From an uncultured Cryomorphaceae bacterium (lineage in GTDB: Bacteria > Bacteroidota > Bacteroidia > Flavobacteriales > Schleiferiaceae), in NCBI GenBank assembly GCA_937120475.1, contig CAKZJV010000007.1, positions 698,068 to 762,067 on the forward strand: a stretch of DNA of 64,000 nucleotides, written 5' to 3'. Within the stretch, counting starts at the first letter, position 1, and each line of letters starts with the position of its first letter. Below, piece by piece: positions 63,686 to 64,000 of the stretch. Below the pieces are notes generated by a model. That model was not told the origin of the DNA. It saw only the letters and a list, made by a program, of their open reading frames with translations, and made no database searches. The translations under genes were made by a program, and so were the position numbers.

Positions 63686-64000
63686 AAATACTGGAGTGCA
63701 TTCCTAACGTTAGTGAGGGCCGTAACCCGAAAATGATCCGGCACTTTACCGAGGTAATTTCCTCGGTAAATGATGTTCAGCTACTGCACCAGGACAGCGG
63801 GTATGCCGCTCACCGCACGGTTTACACTTTTGCGGGTAAGCCGGAAGCGGTTTTGGAAGCAGCTTTCAGGCTTTATATGGCCGCATGGGAGCACCTGGAT
63901 ATGTCCACACACCAGGGAACCCACCCCCGGCAAGGAGCTATTGATGTTTGTCCTTTGGTGCCATTGCAAGGTATGAATCTGGAGGAGGCCTCAAAGTATG
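63682..64000 (+). CDS. ftcD: Glutamate formimidoyltransferase (5' part)
   Basis: Partial, 106 codons visible from GTG 63682, which overlaps the hutG stop by 4 nt (GTGA). ILECIPNVSEGRNPKMIRHFTE is the conserved FTCD N-terminus, followed by HQDSGYAAHRTVYTFAG and HQGTHPRQGAIDVCPLVP. It moves the formimino group of N-formiminoglutamate to tetrahydrofolate. The same substrate is also used by HutG just upstream, so two routes may run in parallel. The gene continues beyond the window. Confidence 0.9.
   Translation, partial: MKILECIPNVSEGRNPKMIRHFTEVISSVNDVQLLHQDSGYAAHRTVYTFAGKPEAVLEAAFRLYMAAWEHLDMSTHQGTHPRQGAIDVCPLVPLQGMNLEEASKY

Overview
The window reads as a chromosomal segment of a free-living Bacteroidota bacterium, most likely a flavobacterium-type lineage (inference; genus not determinable by eye). 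Support: three proteins end in type IX secretion (T9SS) C-terminal sorting domains; perfect Bacteroidota -7 promoter boxes (TAnnTTTG) precede several genes; there is a bacillithiol gene (bshC), an OmpA protein with PD40 repeats, an exonuclease/GIY-YIG fusion, a lipoprotein dipeptidyl peptidase III, and GreA-like small proteins of a type I associate with this phylum. No rRNA, tRNA, CRISPR array, integrase or transposase was seen. The DNA is gene-dense and looks vertically inherited rather than like an island.

Layout. 1-1.8 kb: a coupled methyltransferase / FAD-oxidoreductase pair, possibly the end of a lipid or polyketide cluster. 1.8-3.5 kb: an AT-rich gap, then a tandem pair of cysteine-rich secreted proteins. 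3.6-10 kb: an ABC-F protein, two divergent GreA-like factors and a very large TraB/GumN-type exported protein. 10-19 kb: a DEAD-box helicase divergent from an EEP-family membrane protein across overlapping promoters, then small membrane and accessory proteins, an HMG-CoA lyase and a PepD dipeptidase. 19-29.6 kb: prohibitin-like protein, batA-like membrane protein, FabG, a T9SS cargo, a thioesterase bracketed by inverted terminators, DPP III, BshC and the exonuclease/GIY-YIG protein. 29.7-35.6 kb: a Fpg/Nei glycosylase with a zincless finger, YebC, DUF4235 and DUF1206 membrane proteins, FabH and a T9SS-exported PQQ-type sugar dehydrogenase.

35.9-41 kb holds the most unusual gene: one 1702-residue polypeptide that appears to join a MACPF/perforin-like N-terminus, a long alpha-helical middle with a hydrophobic hairpin (as in alpha pore-forming toxins) and a C-terminus resembling clostridial P47/OrfX TULIP proteins. 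It has no signal peptide and no T9SS tail. 41-51 kb: M48 lipoprotein, DUF3224, VOC and GT-C proteins, then a 2091-residue modular T9SS surface protein. 51-64 kb: hydrolase, MsrB, TrmD, ribosomal protein L19, the aroC - gltP-like - asmA-like - ompA run on the minus strand, and the start of a histidine-utilisation operon (hutI, hutG, ftcD).

Two genome-style features recur. Six or more genes have a -7 box ending only 4-7 nt before the start codon, which predicts leaderless or nearly leaderless mRNAs. Five convergent gene pairs overlap by exactly 4 nt at their stop codons with no terminator between them. TTG starts are also frequent.
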